The translations under genes were made by a program, and so were the position numbers. Below, piece after piece: positions 1-8,031 of a DNA stretch of 64,000 nt. The stretch is from JAVBOW01 sp031550125. GTDB taxonomy: Bacteria; Bacteroidota; Bacteroidia; Bacteroidales; Rikenellaceae. The notes under the pieces are model-generated. The model was not told the origin of the DNA and did no database searches. It saw only the letters and a list, made by a program, of their open reading frames with translations. Each line of letters begins with the position of its first letter. Position 1 is the stretch's first letter. The stretch is from contig JAVBOW010000026.1 of NCBI GenBank assembly GCA_031550125.1, positions 1-64,000 of the forward strand. The letters run 5' to 3'.

Positions 1-86
1 TCTATTCAATTTGTGTTTACCTTATTCAAAACCAACACACTCTACACCCGTTTGGTCTCTTTGTTGGGGTAGCACCTATACTGCGG

Positions 87-117
87 GGGGTCCGGGAAGA
101 ATCGCTTCCGGGACCCC
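87..117. terminator. Hairpin downstream of gdhA
   Basis: A perfect 13-bp stem (87-99 with 105-117) with a 5-nt loop lies about 30 nt past the gdhA stop. No clear T-run follows on either strand. It probably ends the gdhA transcript, and may also stop transcription entering from the left. The rest of 1-147 shows no gene, tRNA or repeat that I can recognise. Confidence 0.6.
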
Positions 118-147
118 GGTTGTTAGGAACTGTTTAATAACTGGCCG

Positions 148-1503
148 CTAAACGATCCCCTGGGCCAGCATGGCCCTGGCCACCTTTATGAAGCCGGCGA
201 TATTGGCTCCTTTCACGTAATTTATGTACCCGTCCTCTTCCGCGCCGTATTTTATACATGCGGCGTGGATGTCGTTCATTATGGAGTGCAGCTTGGCGTC
301 CACCTCTTCGGGCGTCCATTTGAGGCGCATTGAGTTTTGGGTCATCTCCAGCCCCGACGTGGCCACGCCTCCCGCGTTGGATGCCTTCCCTGGGGCGTAG
401 AGCAACTTGTGTTTCTGGAATGTGGCTATGGCCTCCGGCGTCGAGGGCATGTTTGCCCCTTCCGCCACGCACATGCAGCCCGAAGCTACCAGGGCGGCGG
501 CTTGCTCGCCCGTTATCTCGTTTTGCGTGGCGCAGGGGAGGGCTATGTCGCATTTCACGCCCCAGGGACGTTCGCCGGGGTAGAATTTAGCCTCAGGATA
601 ACGCTCCGCATATTCGCGTATGCGTCCGCGCATGACGTTCTTCAGGTCGAATACGTATGCCAGTTTTTCGGGAGTTATACCTTCGGGGTCGTGTATGTAA
701 CCGTCCGAGTCGGAGAGCGTCACCACTTTTGCGCCCAGCTGCAGGGCCTTTTCGGCGGCGTATTGGGCTACGTTGCCCGAGCCGGATATTGCCACCGTCT
801 TGCCTTTGAAACTGTCTGCGCGCGTGGCGAGCATGGCCTGGGCGAAGTAGCACGTGCCGTAACCCGTGGCCTCCGGACGCAGCGGGCTGCCGCCCCAATC
901 GAGGCCCTTGCCGGTGAGCGTGCCGGTAAATTCGTTGCGAAGGCGCTTGTATTGGCCGTACATAAACCCTATCTCCCGGCCGCCGACTCCTATGTCGCCC
1001 GCGGGTACGTCGGTGTCGGCCCCTATGTGGCGCTGCAGTTCTGTCATGAAGCTCTGGCAGAATTTCATCACCTCGTTGTCGGAGCGTTTCTTGGGGTTGA
1101 AGTCCGATCCTCCCTTGCCGCCCCCCATGGGCAGTGTGGTGAGGCTGTTCTTGAACACCTGCTCGAAAGCAAGGAACTTGAGTATGCTGAGGTTGACGCT
1201 CGGGTGGAACCTTATCCCTCCCTTGTATGGTCCCAGCGCGCTGTTCATCTGTATGCGGTAGCCGCGGTTGATCTCCACTTCGCCGCGATCGTTCACCCAC
1301 GGCACGCGGAACATAACCACGCGTTCGGGTTCGGCTATACGTTCCAGTACTTTCATTTTCCGCAGTTGCGGATTTTCCGTAATATAAGGGGCTATGCTTT
1401 CCACCACTTCGGCCACGGCCTGGTGGAACTCTTTCTCTCCGGGGTTCCTGGCAATTACCTCTGCCATAAAATCTTCGATGTACTTTTTTGCTTCCGTCTG
1501 CAT
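148..1503 (-). CDS. gdhA: NADP-type glutamate dehydrogenase
   Basis: Predicted cytoplasmic hexameric enzyme that interconverts 2-oxoglutarate plus ammonia and glutamate. The 451-aa product has the usual length of the bacterial NADP enzyme (about 450 aa). The dehydrogenase core motif PMGGGKGGSDFNPK, with the substrate and catalytic lysines, is present, followed by a Rossmann domain (ISGSGNVAQYAAEKA). I chose the ATG at 1503: a longer reading frame from a TTG at 1527 would begin inside the -7 box of the promoter at 1525-1556, so those codons would not be transcribed. It is a single gene with its own promoter and terminator hairpin, divergent from the beta-barrel gene at 1796. In fermenting Bacteroidales this enzyme is a main entry point for ammonia. 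Family assignment is certain; the NADP preference is inferred from subfamily similarity. Confidence 0.96.
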   Translation of the reverse strand: MQTEAKKYIEDFMAEVIARNPGEKEFHQAVAEVVESIAPYITENPQLRKMKVLERIAEPERVVMFRVPWVNDRGEVEINRGYRIQMNSALGPYKGGIRFHPSVNLSILKFLAFEQVFKNSLTTLPMGGGKGGSDFNPKKRSDNEVMKFCQSFMTELQRHIGADTDVPAGDIGVGGREIGFMYGQYKRLRNEFTGTLTGKGLDWGGSPLRPEATGYGTCYFAQAMLATRADSFKGKTVAISGSGNVAQYAAEKALQLGAKVVTLSDSDGYIHDPEGITPEKLAYVFDLKNVMRGRIREYAERYPEAKFYPGERPWGVKCDIALPCATQNEITGEQAAALVASGCMCVAEGANMPSTPEAIATFQKHKLLYAPGKASNAGGVATSGLEMTQNSMRLKWTPEEVDAKLHSIMNDIHAACIKYGAEEDGYINYVKGANIAGFIKVARAMLAQGIV

Positions 1504-1524
1504 GATATCTGTGTTTTGTCGCGA

Positions 1525-1556
1525 CAAAAATAATCAAACACGGCTCTGCGGCCAAA
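1525..1556 (-). promoter_or_regulatory. gdhA promoter, Bacteroidetes type
   Basis: On the minus strand TTTG (1553-1556), a 20-nt spacer and TATTTTTG (1525-1532) match the Bacteroidetes primary-sigma consensus. The predicted start of transcription is near 1518, which gives a leader of roughly 15 nt before the ATG at 1503. Confidence 0.7.
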
Positions 1557-1759
1557 CGGCGCGTATACGCACGGATATTCGACAAATTGGCCGTTGAAGC
1601 CCTTGGGATTAAAGATTTTTCCTTGCGCGGTGGTTTTCGTTTCGATTGCGAACCGCATGCCGGCGCTCGCAGTAAATTTCACATACGTTATTTTTATTAA
1701 AAATAATAAATATTTCGACGTATTCCCGGAATACGTGACAGGAAGATCATTTTTATGGA

Positions 1760-1767
1760 TATATTTG
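1760..1767 (+). promoter_or_regulatory. -7 box TATATTTG for the 1796 gene
   Basis: TATATTTG lies 28 nt before the ATG at 1796. No TTTG sits at the usual upstream distance, so only the -7 element is supported. The region 1504-1795 otherwise holds only the two divergent promoters and AT-rich sequence. Confidence 0.5.
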
Positions 1768-1795
1768 TAGCTTCCGGATAACGGACCCTGAACGG

Positions 1796-4700
1796 ATGAG
1801 AAGACTCCTTGCCCTAATGTCGCTTTGCCTGGCCGCAACCCTTTCGTTGCATGGCCAGACGGCTACGTTGCAAGGCAGGGTACTCTCTGCGTCCGATTCG
1901 AGCGCAATGATAGGCGTGACGATTATGATGCAGGATAACAATCAGATAAACGCCGCTACCGACTACGCCGGGCGCTTTACGCTCGTCAACGTGCCGTACG
2001 GCGACAAGGTGGTTGAGGTGCTTCTGCTCGGTTACGACAAGATGTCGGTTCCGGTAAGGGTGTCGTCGTCGTCCGTAGATATAAGGAACGTATGGATGCG
2101 CGAGACGCAGAACCAGATAGGCGAAATAATGGTGCGCGCCCAAGCCCCGATAGCCGTGATGAAAGGCGACACGGTGGAGTATAACGCCGAAGCGTTCAAG
2201 GTCAATCCCGACGCCGACGTAGAGGAGCTTATAACCAAAATGCCCGGCATAACCGTGGAGGACGGCAATATAGAGGCTCACGGCGAGCCTGTCCGCCGGG
2301 TTTACGTCGACGGCAAGCTCTTTTTCGGCAACGACCCCATGGTGGCCATTAAAAGCCTCCCGGCCGACGCGGTGGAGAGCATACAGGTCTTCGACGTACA
2401 GAGCGAGATGGCGCGCCTGACGGGCCTGTACGACGGCGAGACCGAGAAGGCCATCAATATAGTCACCAAAGCCAAATACCGTAAAAGCACCATACTCAAG
2501 GTAGAGGCCGCCGCAGGCGCGGAGACTGACGGCGGCGACGTGTCGCGTTACCTTTTCGGCGGCAACGTGTCGCGCTTCACGCCCGTCCACCGCCTTACGG
2601 CCACGTGGCTCTCCAATAACGTCAACCAGGCCAAATTCGGCCAGAGCGACCGCAGCGCCCTGGACGACAATATGAACAGCAACTCGATGGGGGTGCAGGT
2701 GATAGACGGGGGAGGGATAAACTACGCTTTCCAGAAAGACGCTGTGAAACTGGAGACCGACTATGTCTTCGGCCGTAACGAGAACACCACCAGCCGCGCC
2801 CTGTACAGGGAATTCAACCCCAATGATATAACCTCCGCCACCGCCAAAGGCACTGTGCAGAGGTATTACTGGAACTGGTCGGACTACATCTACGACAACT
2901 ACCATCACAACGGTTCGCTGCGCCTGTCGGTGAACGCCGGCCCGAAGAACAGTTTCGTGCTTTCCGCCCGGGGGGCGTATGGCGGCAACAGCACCGATCC
3001 TCGCGGCGACGGCGAACGCTCTCTCTCCACTCGCATCTACGACTCGCTGGTGACGGAGACCCAAACGAGGTACGTGGTAAACGACTCCATAAACCGCAAC
3101 GGAATGTCTAACAGCTCCGCCACCGGTAACTTCAGCGTCTCGGGCGAGTTGCTCTATTCGCGCCGGTTCGAGAAGAAGGGGCGGTCGTTCACCGTGGCCT
3201 TCAATTACGGCGCTTCGGAGAGGGAGTACGACCGTTACCGCAAGGACGCCTATTTCGACACCTACGCCACGCGCAAGGTGAACAGGCAAACCGAACGATA
3301 CTGGAAACCGAGGGCGGAGAAAGACCTCACGAACAATTACACCCGCCAGACCAGCGAAAGCGACAGTTACGGCCTGCGCGTGGCGCTGATAGAACCTATC
3401 ACCGAGCGCCAGCGCATATCGCTCAACTACTCCTTCAAACACGAATGGGGCGATTTCGACCAGCGCCTCAAGCGCTACCATCCCGACTGGCAGGATTACC
3501 ACATCCCCAACTTCTCGCAATACAGCATATACAGTCGCATATACAATACCAACAGTTTCGGAGCCAGTTACGTACTTTACACCACTCGCCTGGCGCTCAA
3601 CGCCGGAGTCAACCTGCAGCGCCTCGACCAGCTGCGCGATCAGGAGATGCCCGTAATGGCCGGGGCCATGTTCACTTTCCATAAATGGGAACCTAATTTT
3701 TCGCTCAAATACTCTATCCAGAAGCCCGCAGTCAAGGTGGCCGCCGTCCCCGGGGACGCGCAAGTCGGAGCGGAAGCCGAGCGTACCGACAGAATAATGG
3801 AGACGGCCAGGACGGGCCAGACGCCGTCCGGCGCGCCGGCCGACACCTCCTCGCACCGCCAGTACAGGCAACCTGCGCCTGACGGACGCTCGCAGGTGCA
3901 GCCGCAGGTACGGACGTCGCAATCCGCCTCGCAGCAGCGCGGCGGTCAGGCGTCTTCCTCCGCGGGCGCGTCCAGGGGGTCGGGTTCTTCCGGGTCGGGC
4001 GGGCAGTATTCGCGCCAGGGGTCGTCCTCGCAGTCATCCCGTCCGTCGTCCTCGTCGCGCACTCCGATGAAAAAGAGCTACCTGAAACTGCAATACAAGG
4101 GGCGTACGGAGATCCCGCGCATAGACCAGATGCAGAACGTGGTGGATATAAGCAATCTGATGTACCTCAAAAAGGGCAATCCCAACATAAAGGACAGCTA
4201 CCGCCACTCGGTGGAGCTTCTTTACAACTCCGTCAATCCGGTGAAATCGTCGAATTTCAACCTCTCGGTCAAAGCCAACAACATGTCGGACTATATTGCC
4301 ACCACGGTTACCGAGGCCGATTCTACGATAATACTCCCATCGGGCGAGGAGTTCACCGTCACGCCCGGTGCCACCATAACCATGCTCAGCAACCTCGACG
4401 GGTTTTACGCCTACGACGCGGCATCGTCGTACAGCCGGTACGTCAAACCGCTTAAGTGCAATCTCAACCTCGGTTTGAGTTACAGCTACAACCGCACCCC
4501 GTCGTACAACAAGGTGGTCAACTACTCCGACGTGAACGTATGGCGCGGGCGCATAGGGTTGGCCAGCAACATATCGCAAAACGTCGATTTCAACGTCTAC
4601 GACAACATAACCTACCGGTCCACGGTGAATTCCGCGAGGAAGAACAACGACAGCCATCTGCTCGACAACAGGCTCTATGGGTCGCTCAATATTATATTCC

Positions 4701-5059
4701 TCAAAAGGATCGTGTTCAATACGGTGGCTGTGTGGCGCAAGTACGACGTCTCGGGCAACATGGCCCGTAGCGAGTCCTCCCTTTACAACAACGTCTCGCT
4801 GGCCTGCAAGTTCCTATACCGCAACGCCGCCGAGGTGAGGCTTACTGTATACGACCTGTGGGGGCGGAACAGCAACCATACCAACCAGGTGAGGCCTGGC
4901 TACACCGAAGACATAGTAGCCAACACCATACAACGATATTATATGTTGCGCTTTTCGTTCAAATTCAACTCAATGATGCGTCCGGCCAAGATACCGGGAG
5001 CCGTCGAGTCGAAAAATATGAGCGTAAAGGAGTTCCAGAAATCGGAAAGCAAAAAATGA
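1796..5059 (+). CDS. Outer membrane beta-barrel protein with carboxypeptidase-regulatory and plug-like domains
   Basis: 1087-aa outer membrane protein related to the TonB-dependent receptor-like family (OMP_b-brl_3). Order: signal peptide (about 1-20, ending LSLHGQ), carboxypeptidase-D regulatory-like beta-sandwich (about 24-110), plug-like segment (about 125-220, containing GEPVRRVYVDGKLFFGNDP), then a long beta-strand-rich barrel. Residues about 647-757 form a Ser/Gln/Gly/Arg-rich low-complexity insert within the barrel, after which strands resume. No SusD partner is adjacent, so a SusCD nutrient-uptake role is not supported; the ligand is unknown. Its stop overlaps the ruvB start (ATGA), so the two may be co-transcribed although their functions differ. 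The family is well supported; function is not. Confidence 0.88.
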   Translation: MRRLLALMSLCLAATLSLHGQTATLQGRVLSASDSSAMIGVTIMMQDNNQINAATDYAGRFTLVNVPYGDKVVEVLLLGYDKMSVPVRVSSSSVDIRNVWMRETQNQIGEIMVRAQAPIAVMKGDTVEYNAEAFKVNPDADVEELITKMPGITVEDGNIEAHGEPVRRVYVDGKLFFGNDPMVAIKSLPADAVESIQVFDVQSEMARLTGLYDGETEKAINIVTKAKYRKSTILKVEAAAGAETDGGDVSRYLFGGNVSRFTPVHRLTATWLSNNVNQAKFGQSDRSALDDNMNSNSMGVQVIDGGGINYAFQKDAVKLETDYVFGRNENTTSRALYREFNPNDITSATAKGTVQRYYWNWSDYIYDNYHHNGSLRLSVNAGPKNSFVLSARGAYGGNSTDPRGDGERSLSTRIYDSLVTETQTRYVVNDSINRNGMSNSSATGNFSVSGELLYSRRFEKKGRSFTVAFNYGASEREYDRYRKDAYFDTYATRKVNRQTERYWKPRAEKDLTNNYTRQTSESDSYGLRVALIEPITERQRISLNYSFKHEWGDFDQRLKRYHPDWQDYHIPNFSQYSIYSRIYNTNSFGASYVLYTTRLALNAGVNLQRLDQLRDQEMPVMAGAMFTFHKWEPNFSLKYSIQKPAVKVAAVPGDAQVGAEAERTDRIMETARTGQTPSGAPADTSSHRQYRQPAPDGRSQVQPQVRTSQSASQQRGGQASSSAGASRGSGSSGSGGQYSRQGSSSQSSRPSSSSRTPMKKSYLKLQYKGRTEIPRIDQMQNVVDISNLMYLKKGNPNIKDSYRHSVELLYNSVNPVKSSNFNLSVKANNMSDYIATTVTEADSTIILPSGEEFTVTPGATITMLSNLDGFYAYDAASSYSRYVKPLKCNLNLGLSYSYNRTPSYNKVVNYSDVNVWRGRIGLASNISQNVDFNVYDNITYRSTVNSARKNNDSHLLDNRLYGSLNIIFLKRIVFNTVAVWRKYDVSGNMARSESSLYNNVSLACKFLYRNAAEVRLTVYDLWGRNSNHTNQVRPGYTEDIVANTIQRYYMLRFSFKFNSMMRPAKIPGAVESKNMSVKEFQKSESKK

Positions 5060-6066
5060 CAGAACGCAAAACCGTACGCATCGAAACCGACGCCGAGTTC
5101 GAAAATTCCATCCGCCCGCGCGAGCTGGACGCCTTCAGCGGTCAGGACAAAACGGTGGAGAACCTGACGATATTCATAAAGGCCGCGCTGATGAGGGGCG
5201 AGGCCCTCGACCATGTGCTGCTGCATGGTCCCCCGGGGCTGGGCAAGACCACCCTGGCCAATATCATCAGCAACGAGATGGGTTCGTCGCTCAAGGTGTC
5301 GTCCGGCCCCGTCCTCGACAAACCCGGCGACCTGGCCGGCCTGCTTACCAACCTGCAGGAGGGCGACGTGCTGTTCATAGACGAGATACACCGCCTCAGC
5401 CCCATCGTGGAGGAATACCTCTATTCCGCCATGGAGGACTACAAGATAGACATAGTGTTGGACAAGGGTCCGAGCGCCCGATCCATACAGATAGAGCTTA
5501 ACCCTTTCACGCTCATAGGCGCCACCACGCGCAGCGGGCTTTTGACCAGTCCCCTAAGGGCGCGTTTCGGCATCCAGTGCCACCTGGAGTATTACGATTC
5601 CAGGGTGCTTTCGGGTATCGTGCGGCGGTCGGCCTCCATACTCGGCATCGGCATAACGGACGCCGCCGCGTGTGAGATAGCCATGCGCAGCCGCGGTACG
5701 CCCCGCGTGGCCAATGCCCTGCTGCGCCGCGTGAGGGATTTCGCCCAGGTGAAGGGCGGGGGAGAGATAGACCTTCAGATCACGCGCGTGGCTCTTTCCG
5801 CCCTCAATATCGACGCCCGTGGTCTGGATAGCATGGACAATAAGATATTACATACCATCATAAACAAATTCTCCGGCGGCCCGGTGGGCTTGAACACCAT
5901 AGCCACGGCCGTGGGCGAGGAGAGCGGCACCATCGAGGAGGTCTACGAGCCGTTCCTTATCAAGGAGGGTTTCCTCAAGCGCACCCCGCGCGGCAGGGAG
6001 GCCACCGAACTGGCCTACGAGCATTTGGGTGTGGTGCCTCCTTCGCAGGAGGGTTCTCTTTTCTGA
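5056..6066 (+). CDS. ruvB: Holliday junction branch migration helicase RuvB
   Basis: AAA+ motor that drives branch migration of Holliday junctions together with RuvA. The 336-aa product has Walker A (GPPGLGKTT), Walker B (LFIDEIHRL), sensor 1/arginine-finger region (GATTRSGLLTSPLRARFG) and a C-terminal winged helix (SGTIEEVYEPFLIKEGFL). The ATG at 5056 overlaps the stop of the preceding barrel gene by 4 nt. A much longer open frame runs upstream inside that gene but has no family similarity, so this start is preferred. ruvA and ruvC are not in the window. Confidence 0.97.
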   Translation: MTERKTVRIETDAEFENSIRPRELDAFSGQDKTVENLTIFIKAALMRGEALDHVLLHGPPGLGKTTLANIISNEMGSSLKVSSGPVLDKPGDLAGLLTNLQEGDVLFIDEIHRLSPIVEEYLYSAMEDYKIDIVLDKGPSARSIQIELNPFTLIGATTRSGLLTSPLRARFGIQCHLEYYDSRVLSGIVRRSASILGIGITDAAACEIAMRSRGTPRVANALLRRVRDFAQVKGGGEIDLQITRVALSALNIDARGLDSMDNKILHTIINKFSGGPVGLNTIATAVGEESGTIEEVYEPFLIKEGFLKRTPRGREATELAYEHLGVVPPSQEGSLF

Positions 6067-6075
6067 TAATTTACA

Positions 6076-6083
6076 TATCTTTG
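6076..6083 (+). promoter_or_regulatory. -7 box TATCTTTG for rfbD
   Basis: TATCTTTG ends 20 nt before the rfbD ATG. It lies just after the ruvB stop, which suggests rfbD-rfbB starts its own transcript. No convincing TTTG upstream element is seen. Confidence 0.5.
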
Positions 6084-6102
6084 CATGCCATAACGTTAAT
6101 AA

Positions 6103-6966
6103 ATGGAGACGATACTTCTTACCGGAGCCAACGGACAGTTGGGCAACGAGATAATTGAACTCAACGGCGCTGCGGGCGCATTCCGCGTAGTAGCCACCGA
6201 CGTCGACACGCTCGACATAACCGACTATGCGGCCGTCCTGGCCGCGGCCCGCGCCGAGAATGCCGCCTATATAGTCAATTGCGCCGCCTACACGGCCGTA
6301 GACAAGGCCGAGGGCGATCCCGACGCCGCCCGCCGCGTGAACGCCGAAGGCCCGGCCGTCCTGGCGCGCGTGGCTGCCGAAACGGGTGCGGCGCTGGTGC
6401 ATATATCAACCGATTATGTCTTCGACGGACAGAGCGCCATTCCCTATAAGGAGGACGACCCCACCTCCCCGCTGGGTATCTACGGCCTCACCAAGCTCGA
6501 TGGCGAGCGGGCAGTACGCCTTTCGGGGTGCCGCGGGATAATAATCCGCACGGCGTGGCTTTACAGCGCTTACGGCAATAACTTCGTCAAGACCATGCTG
6601 CGCCTGGGTGGAGAACGCGAAACCGTTAGGGTCGTGGACGACCAATTCGGCTCGCCCACCTATGCGGCCGACCTGGCCGCCGCCATACTCTCCATATTGC
6701 CGCATATAGGCTCGCGCAGGGGCGAGGTTTACCACTATTCCAACGCAGGGCAAACGTCATGGGCGGGCTTTGCGGCCGAAGCCATGCGCCAGGCCGGCCT
6801 GGCGGCGCGCGTGGAGGGCATACCCACGAGCGAATATCCCACCCCGGCCCGCCGCCCCAAATATTCGCTGTTGGATAAAACCAAGATAATAACCGATTTC
6901 AAACTCGACATACCGTCATGGGAAGAATCCCTGCGGGTGTGCATAAAAAAACTTACGGCGCAATGA
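6103..6966 (+). CDS. rfbD: dTDP-4-dehydrorhamnose reductase
   Basis: Last step of dTDP-L-rhamnose synthesis: NAD(P)H reduction of dTDP-4-dehydro-L-rhamnose. The 287-aa protein is a short-chain dehydrogenase with an N-terminal nucleotide motif (TGANGQLGNEI), the family motif HISTDYVFDG, and the catalytic YGLTK (Tyr...Lys) pair. The stop overlaps rfbB by 4 nt (ATGA), so the two are translationally coupled. rfbA and rfbC, the other two enzymes of the pathway, are not in the window. Rhamnose is a usual component of surface polysaccharides, which agrees with the membrane enzyme at 8032. Confidence 0.94.
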   Translation: METILLTGANGQLGNEIIELNGAAGAFRVVATDVDTLDITDYAAVLAAARAENAAYIVNCAAYTAVDKAEGDPDAARRVNAEGPAVLARVAAETGAALVHISTDYVFDGQSAIPYKEDDPTSPLGIYGLTKLDGERAVRLSGCRGIIIRTAWLYSAYGNNFVKTMLRLGGERETVRVVDDQFGSPTYAADLAAAILSILPHIGSRRGEVYHYSNAGQTSWAGFAAEAMRQAGLAARVEGIPTSEYPTPARRPKYSLLDKTKIITDFKLDIPSWEESLRVCIKKLTAQ

Positions 6967-8015
6967 AACGCAACATCCTTATCACCGGTGGCGCGGGCTT
7001 CATAGGCTCGCACCTTGTACGCCTGATGGCGGTCAAATATCCCGATTACGGCATCTTCAACTTCGATTGCCTTACCTATGCCGGCAACCTGGGCAACCTG
7101 ACGGACGTGGAGGGCCTTCCCAACTACCGTTTTATAAAAGGCGATATATGTGACGCCGAAGCGGTGGCCAAAGCCATGACTGAAAACAATATAGACGCGG
7201 TGATACACCTGGCCGCCGAAAGTCATGTCGACCGCAGCATTCGCGATCCCTTCGCTTTCGCCAGGACGAATATCATGGGTACGCTGACGCTGTTGCAGGC
7301 GGCACGCACGGCATGGGACGGTGATTTCGGCGGTAAGCTCTTCTATCACGTCTCTACCGACGAGGTTTACGGGTCGCTCGATAACGGCGGTTTCTTCGTC
7401 GAAACCACCCCGTACGATCCCAAGAGTCCTTATTCGGCCTCGAAAGCCTCCAGCGATCACTTCGTGCGCGCCTACGCCAACACCTACGGCCTGCCCACGG
7501 TAATATCGAACTGCTCCAACAACTACGGTCCCAATCAGTTTCCCGAGAAGCTCATACCTCTGTTCATCAATAATATCCGCGAGGGTAAACCCCTGCCGGT
7601 CTACGGCAAGGGCGAGAACGTGCGCGACTGGCTCTATGTGATAGACCACGCCAGGGCCATAGACGTCATCTTCCACAGCGGCAAAACGGGTGAAACCTAC
7701 AATATAGGTGGCTTCAACGAGTGGAAGAACATAGACCTTATCCACCTGCTGGTTAAAGTGACGGACAAACTGCTCGGAAATCCCGCGGGGACGTCGGAAA
7801 AGCTGATAACCTATATCACCGACCGTGCGGGACACGATCTGCGCTACGCCATAGACTCGTCGAAACTCAAGAACGAGCTGGGCTGGGAGCCTTCGCTGCA
7901 ATTCGAAGAGGGCCTTGAAAAGACGGTGAAATGGTATCTCGACAACCCGAAATGGCTCGACGAGGTTACCAGCGGAGCCTACCAGAGGTATTACGAGCAG
8001 ATGTATTCGAAATAG
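6963..8015 (+). CDS. rfbB: dTDP-glucose 4,6-dehydratase
   Basis: NAD-dependent dehydratase that turns dTDP-glucose into dTDP-4-dehydro-6-deoxyglucose, the second step of dTDP-rhamnose synthesis. 350 aa, the normal length. The sequence shows GGAGFIGSH near the N-terminus, the HLAAESHVDRS motif, STDEVYG, and the catalytic YSASKASSDH. The start at 6963 overlaps the rfbD stop and matches the family N-terminus (MKRNILITGGAGF); an in-frame start 45 nt earlier would only add residues from within rfbD. Confidence 0.96.
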   Translation: MKRNILITGGAGFIGSHLVRLMAVKYPDYGIFNFDCLTYAGNLGNLTDVEGLPNYRFIKGDICDAEAVAKAMTENNIDAVIHLAAESHVDRSIRDPFAFARTNIMGTLTLLQAARTAWDGDFGGKLFYHVSTDEVYGSLDNGGFFVETTPYDPKSPYSASKASSDHFVRAYANTYGLPTVISNCSNNYGPNQFPEKLIPLFINNIREGKPLPVYGKGENVRDWLYVIDHARAIDVIFHSGKTGETYNIGGFNEWKNIDLIHLLVKVTDKLLGNPAGTSEKLITYITDRAGHDLRYAIDSSKLKNELGWEPSLQFEEGLEKTVKWYLDNPKWLDEVTSGAYQRYYEQMYSK

Positions 8016-8031
8016 CCGGAGCCATAGACGG

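Noticed and set aside
1504..1527. TTG start extending gdhA by eight codons
   Set aside because: The codons overlap the promoter -7 box; the ATG at 1503 fits the promoter and the family length.
337..1533. Long open frames antisense to gdhA, and many similar ones across the window
   Set aside because: They mirror real genes in GC-rich sequence, have no recognisable domains, and their composition (runs of Arg, Gly, His, Val) is typical of shadow frames.
4858..5055. Upstream extension of ruvB
   Set aside because: The extra residues lie inside the barrel gene and do not resemble RuvB; the ATGA overlap start is better.
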